NCBI GenBank assembly: GCA_902764045.1
Contig: CACWUI010000007.1
Coordinates: forward strand, 1-20,566
Direction: 5' to 3'
Source of the DNA: an uncultured Lachnospiraceae bacterium
GTDB lineage: Bacteria > Bacillota > Clostridia > Lachnospirales > Lachnospiraceae
Length of the DNA stretch: 20,566 nt
Part shown: piece by piece, positions 14,222 through 20,566 of the stretch
Numbering within the stretch: the first letter of the stretch is position 1
Layout: each line of letters opens with the position of its first letter
The notes under the pieces: generated by a model
Told to the model about the DNA's origin: nothing
The model's database searches: none
What the model saw: only the letters and a program-made list of their open reading frames with translations
Position numbers and translations under genes: made by a program

Positions 14222-16192
14222 TTATACCATATGGGAAGCAAGCATTGCAAGGTCACTTTTCATCGCCTTGGATTCGGTAAAGGAAAGATTTCCTTTTTCA
14301 TATTCATCCTGGATAAGCCCTGTCTCTATCTGAAGTGCACGACGTTCAATACGGGCAAGTTCATCCTCATCAATAGGGAGACCGTCATTTTTATCAATGT
14401 TCTGATTAATATTGCTAAGATAATACTGATATTTCTGAATGGTAGCATCCACAACTTCTGAAGAATCGATTTTTTTATACTCCTCCAGTTTTTCAAGTAC
14501 GTATTCCGCATTTGCTTTGCTGCTTCTCAGGAAAACATCATCCTTGCCATGACTGATCTTGTCTGCCTCCCTGGCCAGCTTCCTGCTGTTAAAGAAACCT
14601 GCAATGGCAGTTCCGGTCACACCGCGTGAGATCTTTTTGCGCCTCTCCTTATCCACGGACTTAATATAATAATCCGCCTCTTCCCGGGTGATCGTACCTT
14701 CTTTTTCCATGTTTTCCAGATTTTCTATCTTCCAGTCAACGATCTTGCGGTTTAAAACATTTATCTCATCATTTACTGCCGAATCCCGCTTCATGGTCAT
14801 CTGAATATCATCGGCGCGGTCACGATAACGGTATGCGATAAGGTTAGACTCCTCCCGGTTCTTTACGGTAGACTCAGCCACAAGCGCGTCTGCAACCGCT
14901 GCAAATATTCCCATTTGCACCTTTTTAAACTCTTCCTGCTTTTCAACAGTATCATGTTTCGGTGCGATAATAGGCAGAACAACATAGGAAATAATGACAG
15001 ACAGAATGATCACTCCCATGGCAATGGTCATGATCAGCTCCCTGTGAGGAAATTCCAGTCCGTTTGCCAGAATCACGGGAATAGACTCCACGGATGCCCA
15101 TGTAATGGCACCTCGCGCTCCGGACATTGTAAACAAAGCCGCCGCCCGTGATCTTGTTATGCCGTCGTCTTTGTATGTACGCTTCGGAAGCGTAAGCAGT
15201 GACCAGAAGAAACGCACTGCAAGTATGGCTCCCATTACTATGAACACCATGGCGATCACAAGTCCCGGAGAAACCTCCAGATGATGCGAGAACAGGTGCT
15301 CAATTATATGCGGAACAAACATACCCAGCATGACGAAGATAAAGCCGTCAAGTGTATAGGCCAAAAATCCCCATACATGTTCCGAGCCTTCTTCTAACCG
15401 TTTCGTGTCAGAAGTCTCTTTCCGGAATTCCATAGTGGAAATAAGACCTGCCACAAAAATGGCCACGATACCGGAAACCTCTATATGCTCCGAAAGAATA
15501 TAAGCAAAGAAGGGCAGAACCACTCCGATGAGGGTATGAAGCGCCGTATGCTTTATACCGTTTGTGTAAAGCAGCCTTACTATCAAAAGCTTTGCAAATC
15601 CGATGGCAAGACCTACTGCGATACCGCCAAGCAGAAGCCTTATAAACTCAAGGGTAACATGACCTGCGTTGATATGCTCTCCGCCTGCAACTCCCAGGCA
15701 TGTCTGCAGGAAGATGATCGCAGTAACCTCACCGAATACAGACTCGTTTTTAAGAAGTTCCATGAGCTTATGGGGTATATGACTGTGCTTTTCCACCGTA
15801 TCAACAGCCACATGATCCGTGGGGCCGAGAGCCGCCATAAGGGTGATGCTTGCCGTAAGTGCGATCATGGGTATAAACCCGTGAATAATGGGAGCTACTG
15901 CGAATCCTGTTATCACTATAAGAAGTATTGCAAAATTGGCAATGGCCCATTTATTCTTCCAAAGCTGCTTACGGCTGGTTTCCATACCGCCGAAGTAGGC
16001 AAGGGGCGCAATAAACATCAGGTGAAAATAATGATGCTCTATCTCAAAATGATGAGCAATAGGTAAAAATGAAATAGCTGCTCCGAGAGCTATCTGCATT
16101 ATAGGTGCCGGTATTGCCGGTATGAAATGCGCGATCACATCCGCAAGTACAACCGCCAATACAATGATCAGCATTACTACTAAAAACTCCAT
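14222..16192 (-). CDS. CPA1-family Na+/H+ antiporter with long cytoplasmic C-terminal domain
   Basis: A 656-residue protein. About 12-13 membrane segments fill residues 1-415 with CPA1 features: MALMAALGPTDHVAVDTV-type motif (TDHVAV at 125-130), NESVFGEVTAI (149-159) and GARGAITWASVESIP. About 240 charged, largely helical residues follow, probably a cytoplasmic regulatory domain. It should exchange Na+ or K+ for H+ across the cytoplasmic membrane. Two motif changes are notable: the family's TDPVAV reads TDHVAV, and the FND ion-binding pair reads FGE (G154, E155). Several histidine clusters (HHFEIEHHYFH near 47-57; EHLFSHH later) lie in predicted loops. AAAGGAG (16210-16204) gives 11-base spacing to the ATG. 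It is the first gene of a probable four-gene minus-strand run. Confidence 0.9.
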   Translation of the reverse strand: MEFLVVMLIIVLAVVLADVIAHFIPAIPAPIMQIALGAAISFLPIAHHFEIEHHYFHLMFIAPLAYFGGMETSRKQLWKNKWAIANFAILLIVITGFAVAPIIHGFIPMIALTASITLMAALGPTDHVAVDTVEKHSHIPHKLMELLKNESVFGEVTAIIFLQTCLGVAGGEHINAGHVTLEFIRLLLGGIAVGLAIGFAKLLIVRLLYTNGIKHTALHTLIGVVLPFFAYILSEHIEVSGIVAIFVAGLISTMEFRKETSDTKRLEEGSEHVWGFLAYTLDGFIFVMLGMFVPHIIEHLFSHHLEVSPGLVIAMVFIVMGAILAVRFFWSLLTLPKRTYKDDGITRSRAAALFTMSGARGAITWASVESIPVILANGLEFPHRELIMTIAMGVIILSVIISYVVLPIIAPKHDTVEKQEEFKKVQMGIFAAVADALVAESTVKNREESNLIAYRYRDRADDIQMTMKRDSAVNDEINVLNRKIVDWKIENLENMEKEGTITREEADYYIKSVDKERRKKISRGVTGTAIAGFFNSRKLAREADKISHGKDDVFLRSSKANAEYVLEKLEEYKKIDSSEVVDATIQKYQYYLSNINQNIDKNDGLPIDEDELARIERRALQIETGLIQDEYEKGNLSFTESKAMKSDLAMLASHMV

Positions 16193-16219
16193 ATATTAAC
16201 CATCTCCTTTCCTTTTTTA

Positions 16220-16228
16220 ATTTTACCA
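16220..16228 (-). promoter_or_regulatory. Possible extended -10 promoter for the antiporter gene
   Basis: On the minus strand TGGTAAAAT (16228-16220) matches an extended -10 element, about 28 bases before the ATG at 16192. No good -35 is seen at normal distance. The call is tentative. Confidence 0.3.
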
Positions 16229-16247
16229 CAAAAACGGGACAACCGTA

Positions 16248-16278
16248 TAAAAATAAGGGAACACAAAGAGGTTCCCTT
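16248..16278 (-). terminator. Rho-independent terminator after the ABC transporter gene
   Basis: Reading the minus strand, AAGGGAAC (16278-16271) pairs perfectly with GTTCCCTT (16262-16255) across an 8-base loop, followed by ATTTTTAT. It lies about 24 bases beyond the stop codon of the ABC transporter gene and before the antiporter gene, so the two are separate transcripts. Confidence 0.85.
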
Positions 16279-16301
16279 GTCTCAAAACTGTTATCTGATC
16301 T

Positions 16302-19064
16302 CTACTCGCTTCTTAATGCCGTAACCGGATCCTTTCGCGCCGCTCTCCTTGCGGGAAGTATTCCTCCTATGAATGTAACGAGAATACTCAGACCGATCAG
16401 TATCACCGCATGAATAGGCGACAGATACGCCCTTACGTTTTCAGCTCCTTCCATGGAATGACGCATTATCTCCGTCATTGGTAATGTAATGAGCACGGCA
16501 ATACCCACACCGATAAGTCCCGATGCAAGACCGATTATCATGGTCTCGGCATTGAATACTCTTGATATATTGGATTTGGATGCTCCCATTGCCCTCAGGA
16601 TCCCTATCTCTTTCGTGCGTTCAAGAACGGATATATGGGTAATGATACCTATCATGATACTTGATACTATAAGAGATACGGAAACGAACCCTATAAGAAC
16701 AGCAGTAATAACATTTACGATCCTTGTCATTGATGATGTCATAAGACCTATGATATCGGTATAGGTTATCTTTTCTTCCTCACTTACGGAATCATTATAA
16801 TCCTGGATCGCCTGAGTTACACCGTCCTTATCCTCAAATGTATCTGTATAAATATTGATCACACTGGGCTTGTTCTTATTAACCTTACCGAAGGCCAGCA
16901 TATTGTCATCGTAGGAATTATCGCCTATATAATTGTCGTAAAGTTTCACAAGATCCTCAGTCTTCGGATCCGAAGCAAGCCATGCATCAAGAGATGCCGC
17001 AAGGGCTTCCTCTCCCGTTACCGCACCGGAAGCCGGAATGCCGGAGACATCAGTGCTCTCCCGGGACTCAGACTTGTCACTTTCCTTTTGCTGCTGATAA
17101 TACATCATGATAACCTGAAACATTGCCGCCTTATCGGAAACGGAAAGATTGGATGCGTATTCCTTTGCATGCCTTGCCTTTTCCTCGTCATTCTTTGCTT
17201 CAAAACCTACTCCTGTAAGCACATTGATCTCGTGATCTGCTTCCTGATCTTTTACCACCTGACTTTTATCCGTCTCTTCCACGATCTTATCCGTCAGCTT
17301 GCTTGTATAGGCAGCAACTGTGCTTATCTGCTCGGTACTTGAATCATTAACCGGTTTAACTATACCCGATACCTTAAGTTTTATGCTGTTATCAATATAT
17401 CCTTCGATATTCATAATATCGGCAGGCTTTTCAACATAATTACCGCTGTCATTTTTAACGTAAAATGCGCTTTGCGGAACAAGATAGAATTCTTTATTTA
17501 TTAAACTGTCAAAGTTATCAGATATTTTCCTTAAAGGCTCACTGCTTTCATCCTTTACCATATCCTGATATTCCGAATAGGTTATAACACCAAGCTGGTA
17601 AAGAGCAATGGCATTAAGGGAATTGTCGGTACCAAGCTTAATAACTATCTCATTATATTCCTTTGGCCAGTCTCCTGCCTTCAATTCGTAATTATCTGTC
17701 ACAAGATCACTTATAAGCGCACCGTTTTTTCCGGGTGTGAGTTCGGAAAAATTGGAGGCCGTTTGGTTAGCATTACTTCTGTTAATGGTAAGTCCTGCAA
17801 ACATGCTTCTTACTGCTGATACATTGGAATCCTGGGGATCATCATTGGTATCCACATAAGCATCATCCGGATCCTTAGTAAAAACAGTAAAAGCAGGTGT
17901 ATATCCGTAAGTTATCCCGTTCTTTCCTATGTACCGGTTTATCTCACTGTCTGCATTATCAAGATATTTCTTAAAGGCTTCAAGATCATTTTTCTTATAC
18001 GATGCTCCGGTCACTCCTATTGACACGTCCGAAACGTCCGCATACAACCCTTCCCCGTCCGTGTTTCCTGATGAAGCATCGGAACTGTCCGCACTCAGTA
18101 CGGAAGACAAATCAAGTTCCTGACTCTCGATCGTTAAAGGATAAGATGACATGGTATCTCTTTGTATGTCATATATATAATTATTTACACCGTTTGACAT
18201 GGCAAGAATAAGGGCGATACCGATAATGCCTATGGATCCTGCTATTGCCGTAAGTATGGTCCTTCCCATCTTAGTGCGCAGATTGTTAAGAGACAGTTTA
18301 AAAGAGGTCCCGAAAGACATCCCCGATCTTCTGACCTTTCCCGGCGTGCTTTTATCAGCGGATTCTGGAGCACTCAGTTCCTCTTCCGTTACAGGATTAG
18401 AGTCCTGAATGATCTTGCCGTCTTTAATATTGATTATCCTGTTGGCATATTCGTTGGCAAGTTCGGGATTGTGCGTGACCATTACTACAAGACGGTCATT
18501 TGCCACTTTCTTTAAAAGTTCCATTACCTGAAGCCCTGTTTCCGTATCAAGGGCTCCCGTAGGCTCATCGGCAAGAACTATCTCCGGATCATTTACCAGC
18601 GCCCTGGCAATAGCCACGCGCTGCATCTGACCTCCGGAAAGCTGGTTAGGCTTTTTATTTCTGTGCTCCGTAAGCCCTACCTCATCAAGAGCCTTCAGCG
18701 CCCTTTCCTTTCTTTCTTTTCCGGATATTCCGCCTATGGTAAGGGCCAGGGCAACATTATCCAACACACTCTGATGGGGAATCAGATTGTAGCTTTGAAA
18801 TACAAATCCGATGGTATGATTCCTGTAGGTATCCCAATCCCTGTCGTGGTAATTCTTTGTGGAAACTCCGTTGATAAGAAGGTTGCCCGAGTCGTATCTG
18901 TCCAGTCCCCCTATGATATTAAGAAGCGTAGTTTTCCCTGAGCCTGAAGGTCCCAGGATAGCCACAAATTCATTGTCTCTTAAAGATAGATCCACCCCGT
19001 CAAGAGCAGTCTGCAAAAAGTCACCTGTCTTATATTTTTTTGTTATTCCTTCAAGACGTAACAT
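16302..19064 (-). CDS. ABC transporter, ATPase fused to FtsX/MacB-like permease
   Basis: A 920-residue fusion. Residues 1-225 are a MacB/LolD-type ATPase: Walker A GPSGSGKTT (38-46), Q-loop VFQSYN, signature LSGGQ (142-146), Walker B IVLADEPTGALD (162-173) and H-loop H198. A linker leads to the FtsX-like permease: TM1 about 268-290 (TILTAIAGSIGIIGIALILAM), a very large extracytoplasmic domain (about 292-775, rich in Ser, Asp and Asn), then three helices in the last 150 residues, with LERTKEIGILRAMGAS and the terminal ARRAARKDPVTALRSE. Type VII (MacB-like) exporters act by mechanotransmission on peptides or envelope components; the substrate here is unknown. GGAGGG lies 5 bases before the ATG. 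No sensor kinase, regulator or periplasmic adaptor gene is adjacent, and the gene is monocistronic. Confidence 0.93.
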   Translation of the reverse strand: MLRLEGITKKYKTGDFLQTALDGVDLSLRDNEFVAILGPSGSGKTTLLNIIGGLDRYDSGNLLINGVSTKNYHDRDWDTYRNHTIGFVFQSYNLIPHQSVLDNVALALTIGGISGKERKERALKALDEVGLTEHRNKKPNQLSGGQMQRVAIARALVNDPEIVLADEPTGALDTETGLQVMELLKKVANDRLVVMVTHNPELANEYANRIINIKDGKIIQDSNPVTEEELSAPESADKSTPGKVRRSGMSFGTSFKLSLNNLRTKMGRTILTAIAGSIGIIGIALILAMSNGVNNYIYDIQRDTMSSYPLTIESQELDLSSVLSADSSDASSGNTDGEGLYADVSDVSIGVTGASYKKNDLEAFKKYLDNADSEINRYIGKNGITYGYTPAFTVFTKDPDDAYVDTNDDPQDSNVSAVRSMFAGLTINRSNANQTASNFSELTPGKNGALISDLVTDNYELKAGDWPKEYNEIVIKLGTDNSLNAIALYQLGVITYSEYQDMVKDESSEPLRKISDNFDSLINKEFYLVPQSAFYVKNDSGNYVEKPADIMNIEGYIDNSIKLKVSGIVKPVNDSSTEQISTVAAYTSKLTDKIVEETDKSQVVKDQEADHEINVLTGVGFEAKNDEEKARHAKEYASNLSVSDKAAMFQVIMMYYQQQKESDKSESRESTDVSGIPASGAVTGEEALAASLDAWLASDPKTEDLVKLYDNYIGDNSYDDNMLAFGKVNKNKPSVINIYTDTFEDKDGVTQAIQDYNDSVSEEEKITYTDIIGLMTSSMTRIVNVITAVLIGFVSVSLIVSSIMIGIITHISVLERTKEIGILRAMGASKSNISRVFNAETMIIGLASGLIGVGIAVLITLPMTEIMRHSMEGAENVRAYLSPIHAVILIGLSILVTFIGGILPARRAARKDPVTALRSE

Positions 19065-19077
19065 TTTTCCCTCCGTA

Positions 19078-19106
19078 TTGATTTATAGTTTTAGATTCTA
19101 TATTAT
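19078..19106 (+). promoter_or_regulatory. Sigma-A-type promoter for the TM1266-hydG transcript
   Basis: The -35 TTGATT (19078-19083) and -10 TATTAT (19101-19106) are separated by 17 bases and lie about 50 bases before the TM1266-family ATG. The -35 almost touches the ribosome binding site of the divergent ABC transporter gene (GGAGGG at 19075-19070 on the minus strand). Confidence 0.5.
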
Positions 19107-19155
19107 TAAGGGCAAGAAGTAAATTAATTAATCATTAAAAAAGGAGAATAGTTTT

Positions 19156-19395
19156 ATGGAAACAAGACTTGCAGTGATGAGCATCGTAGTAAGATCAAAG
19201 GAATCAGTTAATGAGATCAACGAAATACTTCACGAATACGGAGATTTCATCATCGGAAGGATGGGTATTCCTTACAAAGAAAGAAACATTAATCTGATAA
19301 GTGTGGCTCTTGATGCGCCCCAGGATGATATCTCTGCTATTTCCGGTAAGATCGGTAACCTTGACAATGTTGAAGTAAAAACAGCTTTTGCCTGA
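19156..19395 (+). CDS. TM1266-family putative [FeFe]-hydrogenase system regulator
   Basis: A 79-residue protein with the pattern of the TM1266 family: an N-terminal strand (RLAVMSIVV), helix (VNEINEILHEYGDFI), the signature IIGRMGIPYKER (32-43), ISVALDAP (48-55) and a C-terminal strand NVEVKTAFA. The family has a ferredoxin-like fold similar to the effector domains of NikR/ACT-type regulators, and is repeatedly found beside hydE, hydF and hydG, whence its annotation as an iron-only hydrogenase system regulator. It has no DNA-binding domain, so its mode of action is unproven. AAAAAAGGAGAA precedes the ATG at good spacing. hydG follows 127 bases downstream, which confirms the context. Confidence 0.88.
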   Translation: METRLAVMSIVVRSKESVNEINEILHEYGDFIIGRMGIPYKERNINLISVALDAPQDDISAISGKIGNLDNVEVKTAFA

Positions 19396-19522
19396 TCTGA
19401 AAGTTATCATTGACTAACTTCATGTTTTTGTATAGTCTGATACACATATCTTTTAAATATCGCTTTTTTCAGACAATGTCTGACCGGGAAGAGAGATCTG
19501 ACCGCTAAGAAAGGAGTTAATT
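19396..19522 (+). other. 127-base leader between the TM1266 gene and hydG with dyads and TCTGA repeats
   Basis: This gap codes for nothing I can support. It holds an inverted repeat AAGTTA (19401-19406) / TAACTT (19415-19420), a palindrome TCAGAC-aat-GTCTGA (19469-19483), an 8-base direct repeat TCTGACCG (19479-19486 and 19497-19504), and four TCTGA copies in all (also 19396 and 19436). TTGACT (19410-19415) and TATAGT (19431-19436) resemble a promoter but are only 15 bases apart. AAGGAG (19511-19516) is the hydG ribosome binding site. Confidence 0.4.
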
Positions 19523-20566
19523 ATGTCTGTTTATGATCCCAAGTCATTAAATGCAGATGAATTTATTAATGACGCAGAAATCCTTGATACAATTAAATAT
19601 GCCGACGAAAATAAAAACAACAGGGAATTGATCGATTCCATTCTGGAAAAGGCAAGACCGCAAAAGACAAAAACAGGTTACGTCTGTAAGGGGCTTTCAC
19701 ACAGGGAGGCCTCTGTTCTTCTTGCCTGCGATGATCCGGAAATAAATAAAAAGATATTTGAGATCGCCGAAGAAATAAAGCTTGCTTTTTACGGCAATCG
19801 TATCGTTTTATTTGCGCCTTTGTATCTTTCTAATTATTGCATAAACGGTTGTCTCTACTGCCCTTATCATGCAAAAAACAAGACCATTCCCCGTAAGAAG
19901 CTTACTCAGGAAGAGGTAAGAGCAGAGGTTATCGCTCTTCAGGATATGGGTCACAAGCGACTTGCCATTGAAGCAGGGGAGGATCCGGTAAACAACCCCA
20001 TCGAATATATTCTTGACTGCATAAATACCATTTACAGCATAAAGCATAAAAACGGGGCCATCAGACGTGTAAATGTTAACATCGCAGCTACTACGGTAGA
20101 GAATTATAAACGGCTGGCAGACGCCGGTATAGGGACTTATATCCTGTTCCAGGAGACTTACAACAGAAAGAGTTATGAGGAACTTCATCCCACCGGTCCA
20201 AAGCATGATTATGCGTACCATACCGAGGCTATGGACAGAGCCATGGAAGGCGGTATTGATGATGTGGGACTTGGTGTACTCTTCGGACTTGAGGGCTACA
20301 GATACGAATTTGCCGGGCTTCTTATGCATGCGGAGCATCTGGAGGCAGTACACGGCGTGGGGCCTCATACTATCAGTGTTCCCAGGGTGAAACCTGCGGA
20401 TGATATTAATCCTGATGATTTTGACAATTCCATTTCAGATGAAATGTTTATCAAGATCGCAGCATGCATACGCCTTGCCGTGCCTTACACCGGTATGATA
20501 GTGTCTACAAGAGAATCCGAGGATGTCCGCACCAGGATGCTTGACGTTGGGATTTCCCAGGTTTCA
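19523..20566 (+). CDS. hydG: [FeFe]-hydrogenase H-cluster radical SAM maturase HydG (3' cut by window end)
   Basis: 348 residues are visible and the frame is open to the last base; the full protein is usually about 470. HydG is a radical SAM tyrosine lyase that converts tyrosine to p-cresol plus CO and cyanide, delivered as an iron-bound precursor for the hydrogenase H-cluster. The SAM-cluster motif is NYCINGCLYCPYH with C106, C110 and C113 (Cx3Cx2C). Flanking family blocks are LFAPLYLSNYC, RLAIEAGEDP, FQETYNRKSYEELHP, GLGVLFGLEGYR and PHTISVPR. The C-terminal part that would bind the auxiliary cluster lies beyond the window. ThiH is the close paralogue, but these blocks and the neighbouring TM1266 gene favour HydG. 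The start at 19523 is supported by AAGGAG six bases upstream. Confidence 0.95.
   Translation, partial: MSVYDPKSLNADEFINDAEILDTIKYADENKNNRELIDSILEKARPQKTKTGYVCKGLSHREASVLLACDDPEINKKIFEIAEEIKLAFYGNRIVLFAPLYLSNYCINGCLYCPYHAKNKTIPRKKLTQEEVRAEVIALQDMGHKRLAIEAGEDPVNNPIEYILDCINTIYSIKHKNGAIRRVNVNIAATTVENYKRLADAGIGTYILFQETYNRKSYEELHPTGPKHDYAYHTEAMDRAMEGGIDDVGLGVLFGLEGYRYEFAGLLMHAEHLEAVHGVGPHTISVPRVKPADDINPDDFDNSISDEMFIKIAACIRLAVPYTGMIVSTRESEDVRTRMLDVGISQVS

Noticed and set aside
15485..16066. 193-residue plus-strand open frame rich in Cys and His
   Set aside because: It is antisense to the antiporter's membrane segments; the apparent Cys-rich pattern comes from reading hydrophobic codons backwards.
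19410..19436. TTGACT/TATAGT as a dedicated hydG promoter
   Set aside because: The spacer is 15 bases, too short for a typical sigma-A promoter, so I list the leader only as an unexplained region.
19808..20368. 186-residue minus-strand open frame
   Set aside because: It is antisense to hydG, where every radical SAM motif is present.

Overview
The window reads like a chromosome segment of a low-GC, Gram-positive anaerobe of the Clostridia, most likely Lachnospiraceae. The pointers are strong AGGAGG-type ribosome binding sites, protein styles typical of that family, and an [FeFe]-hydrogenase maturation operon. This placement is an inference from protein resemblance, with no database search behind it. 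Genes are densely packed. No gap between genes exceeds about 170 bases. I see no tRNA, rRNA, CRISPR array, insertion sequence or prophage gene.

Region 1 (1-7627, plus manC to 8872) is the end of a surface-polysaccharide locus. On the plus strand lie the tail of a DUF4422 glycosyltransferase, a Wzx-type flippase and a single open frame joining a Wzy-like polymerase to a Wzz-like chain-length protein, closed by a strong terminator. Facing it on the minus strand is a three-gene operon: a DEDDh 3'-5' exonuclease with a C-terminal zinc-ribbon-like tail, a Gtf3/galactofuranosyltransferase-like enzyme and a membrane-anchored family 2 glycosyltransferase. That operon and manC (GDP-mannose supply) diverge from back-to-back sigma-A-type promoters.

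Region 2 (8877-12765) holds a MocR-type regulator (GntR winged helix plus aminotransferase fold) diverging from typA/bipA, which is followed by a small XRE regulator. Both outer ends are closed by long palindromic terminators between convergent genes.

Region 3 (12790-16192, minus strand) may be one transcript: a CPA1-type Na+/H+ antiporter with an altered ion-binding motif, a membrane-anchored amidase, a divergent peptide deformylase lacking the conserved motif 1 glutamine, and a 70-residue unknown protein ending in a sliding-clamp-like QPDLF motif.

Region 4 (16250-20566) has a large ATPase-permease fusion of the MacB/FtsX type (minus), diverging from a TM1266-family regulator and hydG (plus, cut by the window end). 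These two plus-strand genes belong to [FeFe]-hydrogenase maturation.

The points most worth a second look are the Wzy-Wzz fusion, where losing one base in an A5G4 run would restore a classical ATGA overlap, the clamp-motif micro-protein, the deformylase and antiporter with changed key residues, and the exonuclease co-transcribed with glycosyltransferases.
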